Of a stretch of 28,457 nt of DNA, positions 20,917-28,457 are shown one piece after another. The translations under genes were made by a program, and so were the position numbers. Source of the stretch: Jaapia argillacea MUCL 33604 (taxonomy: Eukaryota > Basidiomycota > Agaricomycetes > Jaapiales > Jaapiaceae); assembly GCA_000697665.1 (NCBI GenBank), contig KL197720.1:30356-58812 (forward strand), read 5' to 3'. The first letter of the stretch is position 1. Every line of letters begins with the position of its first letter. The notes under the pieces are model-generated. The model was not told the origin of the DNA. It saw only the letters and a list, made by a program, of their open reading frames with translations, and ran no database searches.

Positions 20917-22396
20917 ATGACAGCTAAAGAAGGTAAATGAATGCTTTTGCTCAATACTGCAACTATAATGAGTCTTATTGATTATTGGCAGTAAACTTCA
21001 ACATAATGTGCATTATCAGCAAACACATCTTTCAAGATCTCTATGAACCTTTTGCTTTGTGTCCATGTCCTGGACTCTTGCAACATCAAATGGCTGTCCA
21101 ACTTGGAAAATCAACTGGACTATATTTTGCCATCATGCCTGCACAAATTAGCAACCTTGTTATTGATTCTGATCAAATGGGAGCCCACTGCATTGCATCT
21201 ATTCACAATCCCTGAATCATTGACACTATTCACCTTCACAACTATGCTATGCCATGTCATCCTGGAGGATATGCAATTCAAATCTTGAAGCTTGCCATAA
21301 ACTTAACCAAGCTCGATATCTCGGATGCACATCCAGATTTTATATGGGATATTCTTCAGATTGCTGGAAATTTACCATTTTTGAATGTACTGAAACAAAG
21401 GGAAAGGTGTGTAATCCTTTCCAATCAAAGCAGATTAAATTGACAAGATTCAGCTCTTTTGACAGCACAAATGAACATCCTATAACAGTTCCTGTGGTTC
21501 CAACAAGGAGGGATCAACTGTTGCATCATTCAGGTTTATTTGGGCTGCCACAATATCTTTCAACGACAACACACACACTACCTCCGTTACCTTTACAAGA
21601 CATGACAACTCTAAAGCATCTATATATCGCAGCAAGATATCGACTCACACGAGATGATGATCATATCTTGAAAGCAATGTTGAATGCAATACCTTGGCAT
21701 TCCCTTCAAAGTCTCTCCATATCCACAGTTGGCAAAAAACGCGTGCCATCGCCTCTCATATGTAACTTTACAAGTTTCCTTGTTATATACCTTCAAGACA
21801 AACCACAAACTTCATCACATATTCCTTTCAACCTGATATCACTCACCATCGCCCACATTGAACCTCTATGGGATGATTTTGTGTTGTTCCTCTTGACACT
21901 TCAGAATCTACAATCATTCACAATCGAGTCATATTCTTCCATTGATTGCCCTATACCAAATTTTACTCAAATGGTGCTTCCTTCAAAGCTCGCTCGTATC
22001 CACATCCCAATCACGTTGATTGACCATGTTGCATGGAGGATTACAATCTGTCATCTGGAGATCTTGGAGACAATCCCATGTGCTCCTGACCTCATTGGTC
22101 TAGATTTGCAAAGGATGTTACACAATATAGGTCAAGGAGTCGAGTCAATCAAAGTGAGATTCAGCAATAGGCTCTGTATTCTGTGGTTTATGCTTGCAGT
22201 ACCTTTCATCCACGAATGGAATATATTCATTAAAAGACCAGACAGTGTCCAGGTGAGTTATCACTATGACACCTGCTGGAGATTATATAACAGATTTGTA
22301 ACAGTCAATTTTATCTCAATTAAGAAAAGTCTGCAACATGTTGCCTCTTATCCATTCATGCCATATAACAAGTGTTATTACTTTGTCAGAAGATGA
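20917..22396 (+). CDS. Leucine-rich, F-box/LRR-like protein, probably decayed
   Basis: A short first exon MTAKE (20917-20932) can splice over 59 nt (20933-20991) into a frame containing HIFQDLYEPFALC. LRR-like segments follow: NLTKLDISDAHPDFIWDIL and AGNLPFLNVLK (frame of 21249), then a 47-nt phase-2 intron (21407-21453) into the long frame to 22396 with TTLKHLYIAA, HSLQSLSIST, NLISLTIAHI and NLQSFTIES. The repeated Leu spacing and a length near 430 residues are typical of basidiomycete F-box/LRR-like proteins, though I see no convincing F-box. The link between the first exons and the LRR part needs a frame change around 21060-21250 that no good intron explains, and the true 3' end may lie beyond the donor-like GTGAGT at about 22252. 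It is probably a degenerating copy. Confidence 0.4.
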
Positions 22397-22868
22397 TCTT
22401 TTTCTATCATACAAGAATGGCAGACAGTGCATACCATGACCCATCTTTCATTCAACCAGATAATAATACTCTAAATGTTCAATTTCAAATGTACTATGCT
22501 TTATGATTCCAAGAACTTTTAACGATGTATAAAGCCCTTTTTTTTTATGATTTGTGCATCTTTAATGTCAAAAACACATATTTGACTTACAGTCTGGCAG
22601 TGAGTGTTCATGCTGTCAATGTTGTCACGCCAGGTAATGCATGTATACAATAATGTGACAAGGTTATCATAGACAGAGTCTATTACCACCACCTGTGATA
22701 ATTGCAATTTCTGTCTGAAAGGTTCAGGGGAGGTTGAAGTGGTTGGAATGGCCCTCTAGTTCTTGGAAATACTCCCTATTGATTCAAACACAGATTGGAC
22801 ATTTTCTACCAATGCAAAAGGAACACAACATTGTGTACACTATGTGCCTGAACATTTGTTCCTCTCAA
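22397..22868. other. No supported gene
   Basis: AT-rich. A minus-strand open frame (22519-22707) has no recognisable family; it could be a relic exon of the fragment just to its right. Confidence 0.3.
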
Positions 22869-23100
22869 CTAGAGATCCCAACTGGAGCACCTCGTCTCCC
22901 ACTTCATCAAAGGACGAAATGGTTCTCCACCATCAACCAGAAATTGTCCATCTACCACCAACTGTGACAACCCCTTGACATTGGCAATAAATTGCCTTCT
23001 AATGACCACCAAGTGCTCCACACACTGCCACCACACCTTTCTTGAATCAACACCAGTAATAACCACACATTCTAGTTTCTTGACTTGACCTAAAGCTTCA
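22869..23100 (-). pseudogene. Fragment of an uncharacterised protein
   Basis: A minus-strand frame carries a VKKLECVVITGVDSRKVWWQ segment followed by VEHLVVIRRQF and ends with a stop at 22869. It resembles the C-terminal part of an F-box/LRR-like protein, but no complete gene can be built around it. Confidence 0.25.
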
Positions 23101-23366
23101 GAGCATGTGATAACCCAGTCCCGTCACCACAGCGTCTCCAGTGTGTTCAATCATCTCGCTCCAAGAGATTACTGCCTTGAAACATAAGATGCTTTGTCAC
23201 ACATTGGAATGAACCCCTAGCAGTTGATGAGAAAGGTCGATTTCCCCGGAATTCAAGCCCACTCACACTTGGTTGGATCCACGAGTATCTTGACTGCTGA
23301 ATATCTTCATGGGTTTTTACAGGGGGATTTTCAGCAAGGAAAACACACTCACACTTGGTGGGGTCT

Positions 23367-23383
23367 GGTTTCGGACCGAAACC
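23367..23383. promoter_or_regulatory. Perfect 17-bp palindrome with inverted CGG triplets
   Basis: GGTTTCGG, a single A, then CCGAAACC: arms of 8 bp around a one-base centre. Inverted CGG triplets are the half-sites of fungal Zn2Cys6 regulators. It lies about 380 bp upstream of the TATA box of the small coiled-coil gene. Direct copies of an ACTCACACTTGG motif sit nearby (about 23262 and 23348). Confidence 0.4.
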
Positions 23384-23748
23384 CATGAGTTTATGTCAAA
23401 AGCGAACCTTTTCACCATCTTTAATTGGGTTTCTGGCAGGAACCAGGGAGTTCATCCTATCCTGGGTTTTGTAATCATTTGTCTCATGCATTTTGTGCAG
23501 TGAACCAAGTAGAACTGGAGCAGATCAAACTTCAAGACAGGGAGAGACAAGGTGAAGGTTAAGAAAGAGTTGGGTAGAAGCACCAAAACAAGAAAAAAAA
23601 GGGGGTCACATGGTCAAGCTCACCATGACATATCCAACAACACATCATTTTACAAATCCTATGGCATGAGAATGGGCACATGGGAGGTTGTGTAACAAAC
23701 CTTGAATCTGCATGACAGGCACCAGAGTGAACCTTAAGAGGCACAGTC

Positions 23749-23757
23749 TATATAAAG
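23749..23757 (+). promoter_or_regulatory. TATA box of the small coiled-coil gene
   Basis: TATATAAAG lies 90 bp before the ATG at 23839. Initiation about 30 bp downstream of it would fall after the earlier in-frame ATG at 23764, which is the reason for choosing 23839 as the start. Confidence 0.5.
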
Positions 23758-23838
23758 GAAGGGATGAAAGTGGGAAAAAGACCACACCAGTTGAATCAAC
23801 CATCTCAGTCAGCTCTAACCCTAACCAACAAGCCAAAT

Positions 23839-24328
23839 ATGTCCAACACCCCCACACCGAATACAAGTGGAAGCAAGACAGCTGCACTATCAAATAAAGA
23901 TGGAGGGGAGAACAGGAAGCAGAAGGTAAGCAGTATTTGTGCCCAGAATCAATGGTAGAGGTACTCAGACACTTTTTGTGGGACAGGATAAAGCAACAAA
24001 GAAGACGCAAGAGGATAGGAGCAGAAAGAGCAATGTTCAGCTTGCAGAGCTGGAAGCCAAGATGAAGCAGTACGAGGCGAGTTTGGTGGACATACTCAAG
24101 ACCCTGGACAACATATTCAATGACCAGGATGGGCTGACATCCCATGGGAGGGAGTTGATATCTGAGGTGTCACAACAGATGACTTACACGCAGATAAAAA
24201 TAAAGATGGAGGAAACCAGGATAAAGATGTATGACGACATGGATGAGTACATCGAATTCATGCTTGAAGTCATCCAGAGTGCGAGTGAAAGGTCAGAGGA
24301 ATCCGGGGATACTGAGATGAGGGATTAG
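23839..24328 (+). CDS. Small coiled-coil protein, two exons (142 residues)
   Basis: The exons are 23839-23925 and 23987-24328, with a 61-nt phase-0 intron (donor GTAAGC, acceptor GGACAG). The first 35 residues are Ser/Thr/Pro/Lys-rich and disordered. From about residue 40 the protein is almost wholly helical with heptad-like spacing (LAELEAKMKQYEASLVDILK, then MTYTQIKIKMEETRIKM) and an acidic tail ending TEMRD. It has no signal peptide or membrane segment. No family is recognised. The TATA box at 23749, clean intron and open frame make it one of the better-preserved genes in the AT-rich half. Possible roles are a scaffold or dimerising factor, but nothing in the sequence decides this. Confidence 0.6.
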
Positions 24329-25000
24329 GGGTGAATTTGTTTGGGTATGCTCCCACATCCTCAATTTTTGTCGTCCTTTTCCAAAGTTGCAACTTTCTTC
24401 ATCCTCTTTCATGGTAGTGGGGTTGAATAGTATGTATACCATGGACAAATGATTTGCCATTGAGTACAGATCAATTTTTCTTTATTCAAATTATGTTGCA
24501 GATTCATGTCAATCAAACATTTTATTGATCTTTAAGTCATAACTTAATGATAAACCTTACAATGGAAAAGCAACCTCATTGCATTGAAGTAAGTTGATTG
24601 ATGATGTTGCTGGGACACGACAATTAATGCCTTGAGACAATCAATTCATTTGTGATGCTAAAGTAGCAAGTTGATTGACGACAATATATTGATGTACCAA
24701 GTTCATAGAGTTAATCAAATCATACCTTCAAAATCTTTGACTTTTCTCCAAGTTCAATACATGAAATATCTATGTCATAAAGATGAAGACAATGTTACTA
24801 AAGTAATTTCCATATTAACTTCCATTTCATATGGCACATAAAAAAAATGATGAATAATCAGGGCATCACAATTCTGCAAAAATTCATCCTTTGTTTCAAG
24901 AAAGGGCACATAAGCTTCCCAAGACACTTTGGTTCAATGTGGACCCAATGAACCCTGTTGAACTGAACCTTTGAAGTTCAGAACATCATTTTCACCCTGC
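24329..25000. other. AT-rich intergenic, no gene seen
   Basis: Strongly AT-rich, with very few CpG dinucleotides by eye and no open frame of note. It contains a loosely repeated AAGTTGATTGATGA/AAGTTGATTGACGA pair (about 24590 and 24668). Confidence 0.4.
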
Positions 25001-25427
25001 TTAACATTCTAATGAAGATAAATAGTCAATATCACGTAAATCATATGGAATGAAATACTTCACTATTTCTTTCATCAATGTATATACAACCACCCGACCA
25101 CCCACTGAATCTGGTATCTCGCTGATGCTGTCAAGATCAACCATTGTCGATTTGAATTTGATGGCGAGAATCATATCATTATCTTGGATATCATCTAATG
25201 AGACTTCCACTATATGTGGATGATGTATTATATCATCCTGTGAGGTGATAATCCATGTTTTCTGATAATTAAATGAAACATCAGCAGTGCTTTTTATAAT
25301 GCTTAAAATCTGATCTTACGTTGATATTGATCTCCACCAAAGAAAGGTATCCATATGCAGGAAGTCCATCTTCAATGCACAAATCTTCTATCATTCTAAC
25401 GCCAGTGGGTTTATATGAATTGCTCAT
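25001..25427 (-). CDS. Small uncharacterised protein, two exons (122 residues)
   Basis: On the minus strand, exon 1 is 25427-25320 (36 codons) and exon 2 is 25261-25001 (86 codons plus stop). They are joined by a 58-nt phase-0 intron with donor GTAAGA and acceptor TATCAG. The product begins MSNSYKPTGVRMIEDL and contains VEVSLDDIQDNDMILAIKF and a Val/Tyr-rich segment near GRVVVYTLMKEIV. It is acidic and compact, with no signal peptide or transmembrane segment. I do not recognise a family. The exact splice arithmetic and absence of stops support a real or recently real gene. Confidence 0.5.
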
Positions 25428-25934
25428 CTAAATGAGTTCAATGGTGATGATGTATATCGATGCAACCGTGATACAATAACCATTCTGATCGCCTCACATG
25501 ATTATCTCATCAATTATGACATCATGTACAGACTTCTCTTACTAATTGAATTTTCATATATTGTCACATGATGTTTATGTAATATTTGTCATGTGACACA
25601 ACCTTATTTCCTCATATATAAGATAAGAAGCAATCTGAGACTGATGTAATCTCAACGCTTCCATCTACATCCATCACCTGTACTTCATCTGTAGCTCTCC
25701 CACCATACTTGAAACCAAAATAAAAAATCATCTCTTGAAATAATGAACCTAAATTACCTTGAATATGAAAATTTGTGTATTACACTCTATGATTGAAAAA
25801 AATTGAAATTTAGAAAGTTGATATCTTTACTGTTCATCTTCGTCATCACTATCCAACTACAACTGCTTCTCGTGTATTACTTTTCAAGACATATTCCTAT
25901 CACATACACCTGAATTACTGTAAATGTTGGATGT
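25428..25934. promoter_or_regulatory. Intergenic region with TATA box and inverted TCACATGA sites
   Basis: A perfect 9-bp inverted repeat (GTCACATGA at 25563-25571, TCATGTGAC at 25589-25597) precedes a TATATAA at 25615-25621 on the plus strand. Another TCACATGA is at 25494-25501. The octamer resembles a bHLH (M-box/E-box) site. No convincing coding exon directly downstream was found before 25935. Confidence 0.4.
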
Positions 25935-26750
25935 GTGTCATTTCATACTGAACGTGAATTACAATTCACAGAATTAGATCCAGTATTTCATCATGTCGCC
26001 TTTGATTACATTCTGGAGAAAAGCAATCCTAACCTTGGAAACAGTTCAACTTCATGGAACAAGTACGGTAACATCTCAAAAGACTGTCAGATGAGTCATG
26101 TTTTTTACATGATTGAACCAAGTTCCATTGATATCCCCTCGATTTTCCAAAAAATTAATCACAGTCACAATTTGACCAATTCTCTTTCACTTGCAACTTT
26201 GTACATTGTAAAATTGAACATATTCAGTGTCATCTCATGTATCAATGAAAATGTACCTTTCTTAATACAAATGTCTTACTCACGTCAATCAGTTGAAAGA
26301 ACAATTCAATTTGTTTGCACCCTTCTAATGCAATGTTATATTTGTAATCACGACTATGCAGTTGCATTGTACAATCAATCCTATCCAATTATCAGTGAAC
26401 TGCTTTTGTTTCGGGTCATTCAATGTTTAAGTACTATTATATGGAAATGTTTTCTTCAGACCCTCTTAACTGATGATACAATAGATTATCGAGGTCTAAA
26501 TCAGGGTCATTCTTTTAAGCAAACACATGATATGAGGTCAAAAATTTCACAGCTTGGAGGAGGAAACAAATCTATTAATAATCAAAGGATCATCAAAGTT
26601 GCTAAAGATGTGTTACATCGATACACGGGGGTCAACACAATACACGACTTGGGAATCATCATTTCATTCATGACTTTGAACATGAGTATTTCAGTTTTCT
26701 TGATTATCTTCCTTATGAGATTGCCATCAAAAAATACCCTACAAATATGA
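25935..26750 (+). CDS. Uncharacterised 271-residue open frame upstream of the Helitron-like region
   Basis: A long uninterrupted frame in AT-rich DNA, ending four bases into the next frame (ATGA overlap at 26747-26750). The N-terminal two thirds show no recognised motif. The part around 26540-26650 (ISQLGGGNKSINNQRIIKVA) looks like structured protein. The shift from this frame to the next, and from that to the third, suggests that all three once formed a single polyprotein, but an independent gene cannot be excluded. Confidence 0.3.
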   Translation: MSFHTERELQFTELDPVFHHVAFDYILEKSNPNLGNSSTSWNKYGNISKDCQMSHVFYMIEPSSIDIPSIFQKINHSHNLTNSLSLATLYIVKLNIFSVISCINENVPFLIQMSYSRQSVERTIQFVCTLLMQCYICNHDYAVALYNQSYPIISELLLFRVIQCLSTIIWKCFLQTLLTDDTIDYRGLNQGHSFKQTHDMRSKISQLGGGNKSINNQRIIKVAKDVLHRYTGVNTIHDLGIIISFMTLNMSISVFLIIFLMRLPSKNTLQI

Positions 26751-28073
26751 GAGTAGTATTTTACCAACTTCAAGTCAGTGCACTCCTTGAGTTTTTACCA
26801 AAAGGAGAACTTAAGAAAATCTCTGACTTACATGAAAATTTGACTTATAATCTGAGGGGACCAAGTAACATCAATCAACAAACATTTGACTTTCATTGGT
26901 GTTGGATATGTACATCATATGTCACTGTTTTTGAACCTCACGAGAAGAAAAAAAGAAACAGACAGACAAAAAAAAAAGAACCTCAAAAAAATCTGCTGCT
27001 GTACCCTACAGACATGCTGATAATCTCTACAAATATTATTAATGATAGTAACAAGTTTCCACCAAAACCTTTGGAAGACAGTCACATAAGAGAAATTGTC
27101 AGACAGTACTGTGATAACTTAGAACCGAGCTATTATGAAGAAAGGGGTTGTAAAGTTTGTGGAAGACTAACCATTGGCACTCAATTAACATCCGAAACTT
27201 TGTTAGACATTGATTGGAATATTCTTGCTCGACCTGGTGAGGGTGTTACAAGAAAGGAAAGAAAATCATCATCTGATCCAATTGAAGAATTTAAAGGGCC
27301 AATAGTAGCATCAAAATGTACCGAAGTATGCAAATATTGTGAAGAAGAGTTGAAGCAGGATAAGATACCTAAATTTTCATTGGCCAATGGAATGTGGCTT
27401 GGTAATGTACCTGAAGTGCTCAAAAACTTAACATGGGCAGAATGACTTCTATATCAAGAGCTCCAACAAACAACTACATCACAAGAGTATCAATGGGTCA
27501 AGGGGGTTACAAAATGAAAGCAAATGCTATAATATTTGCAAATCCTTCCACAAAAATTTATAAACATTTACCTCCACCAAAAAAAGATCTGGAAGAGATC
27601 TTAGCAATTATTTTCACTGGTCCTCACAAACCCACTGAGGATGATTTGAAACAAATTCCATTGCTGGTAAGACGAAACAAAGTGATGAATGTACTTGAAT
27701 GGTTAAAGTTAAACCATATAGACTATGCTGATTTAGAGATATCACATGAAAATATGAAAGAATATATCAATGATGAAATTCCTGTCCCCATTCAATACAA
27801 GCCTCAAGATAATAATATAGATCCTGAGTCAACTTTAACACACAATCTTGATGAAGAAGAAGGTTTTGATGAAGGAAATTGCCCATTTGCAGTTCATGGT
27901 ATATCTGGAGAGGAATATGCAGGAATGTCAGTCAATGCACTGAAAGCAACAGGTCTTCGACACCTACAAAATAACAGAATGGTTTTAGTGATATCGCAAG
28001 ATAATGAAATGCAATCCATATATAACAATCCTCAATTATATCCTCAAATGTTCCCATGGTTATTTCCATACGG
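26747..28073 (+). pseudogene. Helitron-type replicase/helicase N-terminal region with DUF6570-like segment, frameshifted and truncated
   Basis: Frame one (26747-27445) contains FPPKPLEDSHIREIVRQYC, a CKVCGRLT motif, a CxxC pair (CKYCEEEL) and PKFSLANGMWLGNVPEVLK, features of the DUF6570 segment found upstream of Helitron helicase domains in fungi. At 27444 the reading continues in another frame: WAE ends with TGA at 27443-27445, whereas the conserved continuation (SISRAPTNNYITRVSMGQGG, KMKANAIIF, FTGPHKPTEDD, LVRRNKVMNVLEWLKLNHIDY) runs from 27433, which implies a net one-base loss. The homologous part ends at PQMFPWLFPYG (about 28073), exactly where the LTR-like sequence begins. The Rep (HUH) and helicase domains would lie beyond the insertion and are not in the window. 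This copy cannot encode a complete protein. Confidence 0.7.
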
Positions 28074-28288
28074 TGTTGTGAACGCGTCTGGACTCGTAGA
28101 TTTACTGTCGTTTTCATTCTTCTATCGGACTTCATTCGCTTTCGTATCATTTCCCTTGTCTATGATACTTAGCATTCCTTCATCTTATCTTATCTTATCC
28201 TCTCTTATCTCAGGCATTATCTTATCTTGGACCTTGTACTATTTATAGCATCCAATGACTCGTCTTGTACAGCTTCGTACAGCCTCGT

Positions 28289-28422
28289 CATTGTTCTCCA
28301 GTTCATTGTTCTACCTTCATTGTTCATCGTCATTGTTCTGAACCTTAACTAGCTCACCATTGTCTTTAGACATTGTCTCGTTCATTATTGTCTACAGTAC
28401 ATTGTTCGAGATCCCATTGTTC
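28289..28422. repeat. Six CATTGTTC repeats
   Basis: Copies lie at 28289, 28304, 28318, 28331, 28400 and 28415. The first four are 13-15 bp apart. Three ATTGTC variants lie between the fourth and fifth. All are upstream of the TATA box. Confidence 0.85.
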
Positions 28423-28428
28423 CTGTAG

Positions 28429-28435
28429 TATATAA
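28429..28435 (+). promoter_or_regulatory. TATA box in the LTR
   Basis: TATATAAGG lies about 355 bp from the LTR start, where a retrotransposon promoter would be expected. Transcription would start at or beyond the window end. Confidence 0.5.
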
Positions 28436-28457
28436 GGACACCTACCTACTTTGTATT

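Larger units (their letters stand above)
28074..28457 (+). mobile_element. 5' part of an LTR retrotransposon or solo LTR inserted in the Helitron-like gene
   Basis: It starts TGTTGTGAACGCG, the TG-start expected of an LTR, at the point where Helitron homology stops (FPYG). It holds TCTTATC-type repeats (28183-28228), a GTACAGCYTCG direct repeat (28268-28287), six CATTGTTC motifs, and a TATATAA at 28429-28435 near the window end. No internal region, primer-binding site or 3' end is visible, so superfamily and completeness are unknown. Confidence 0.6.

Overview
The window looks like genomic DNA of a mushroom-forming basidiomycete (Agaricomycete). The evidence is the many short introns (about 42-66 nt, GT-AG), a KDZ-superfamily transposase with a CxC2 zinc cluster, a TET/JBP-type dioxygenase beside it, and a Helitron-related fragment with a DUF6570-like segment. 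I cannot name the genus. No rRNA, tRNA or CRISPR array was recognised.

Positions 1 to about 15,400 form a relatively GC-rich, gene-dense block that reads as a KDZ transposon with its cargo. From left to right it holds: a 120-bp duplication (1-240); an uncharacterised plus-strand gene (706-1907); a convergent 20-exon minus-strand gene of unknown function (1964-5329); a roughly 980-bp divergent intergenic region; and then four co-oriented plus-strand genes packed 84, 158 and 160 nt apart. These four are a TET/JBP 2-oxoglutarate dioxygenase (6310-7592, apparently intact), the KDZ transposase (7677-11668, with an in-frame TGA near its 3' end) and two tandem paralogues of unknown function with matching exon structure (11827-13016 and 13177-14362). 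A six-unit 103-bp tandem array (14788-15405) closes the block. The association of KDZ elements with TET/JBP genes in basidiomycetes is known. The paralogue pair and the 20-exon gene are the parts I cannot assign.

From about 15,500 to 28,073 the DNA becomes AT-rich and looks like a graveyard of decayed or lineage-specific genes. It contains a minus-strand relic with an internal stop (15667-17070), an acidic multi-exon gene with an internal stop (18004-20616), an LRR/F-box-like gene (20917-22396), a small coiled-coil gene with a good TATA box (23839-24328), a 122-residue minus-strand gene (25001-25427), and a frameshifted Helitron-type coding region (about 25935-28073). That coding region stops abruptly inside a conserved stretch at 28,073, where what looks like a 5' LTR begins. 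The LTR carries a TATA box and six CATTGTTC repeats and runs off the window end.

All exon models are hand-spliced. For the main genes the exon lengths sum to a multiple of three and the reading frame stays open across every junction, which is the principal support for them.
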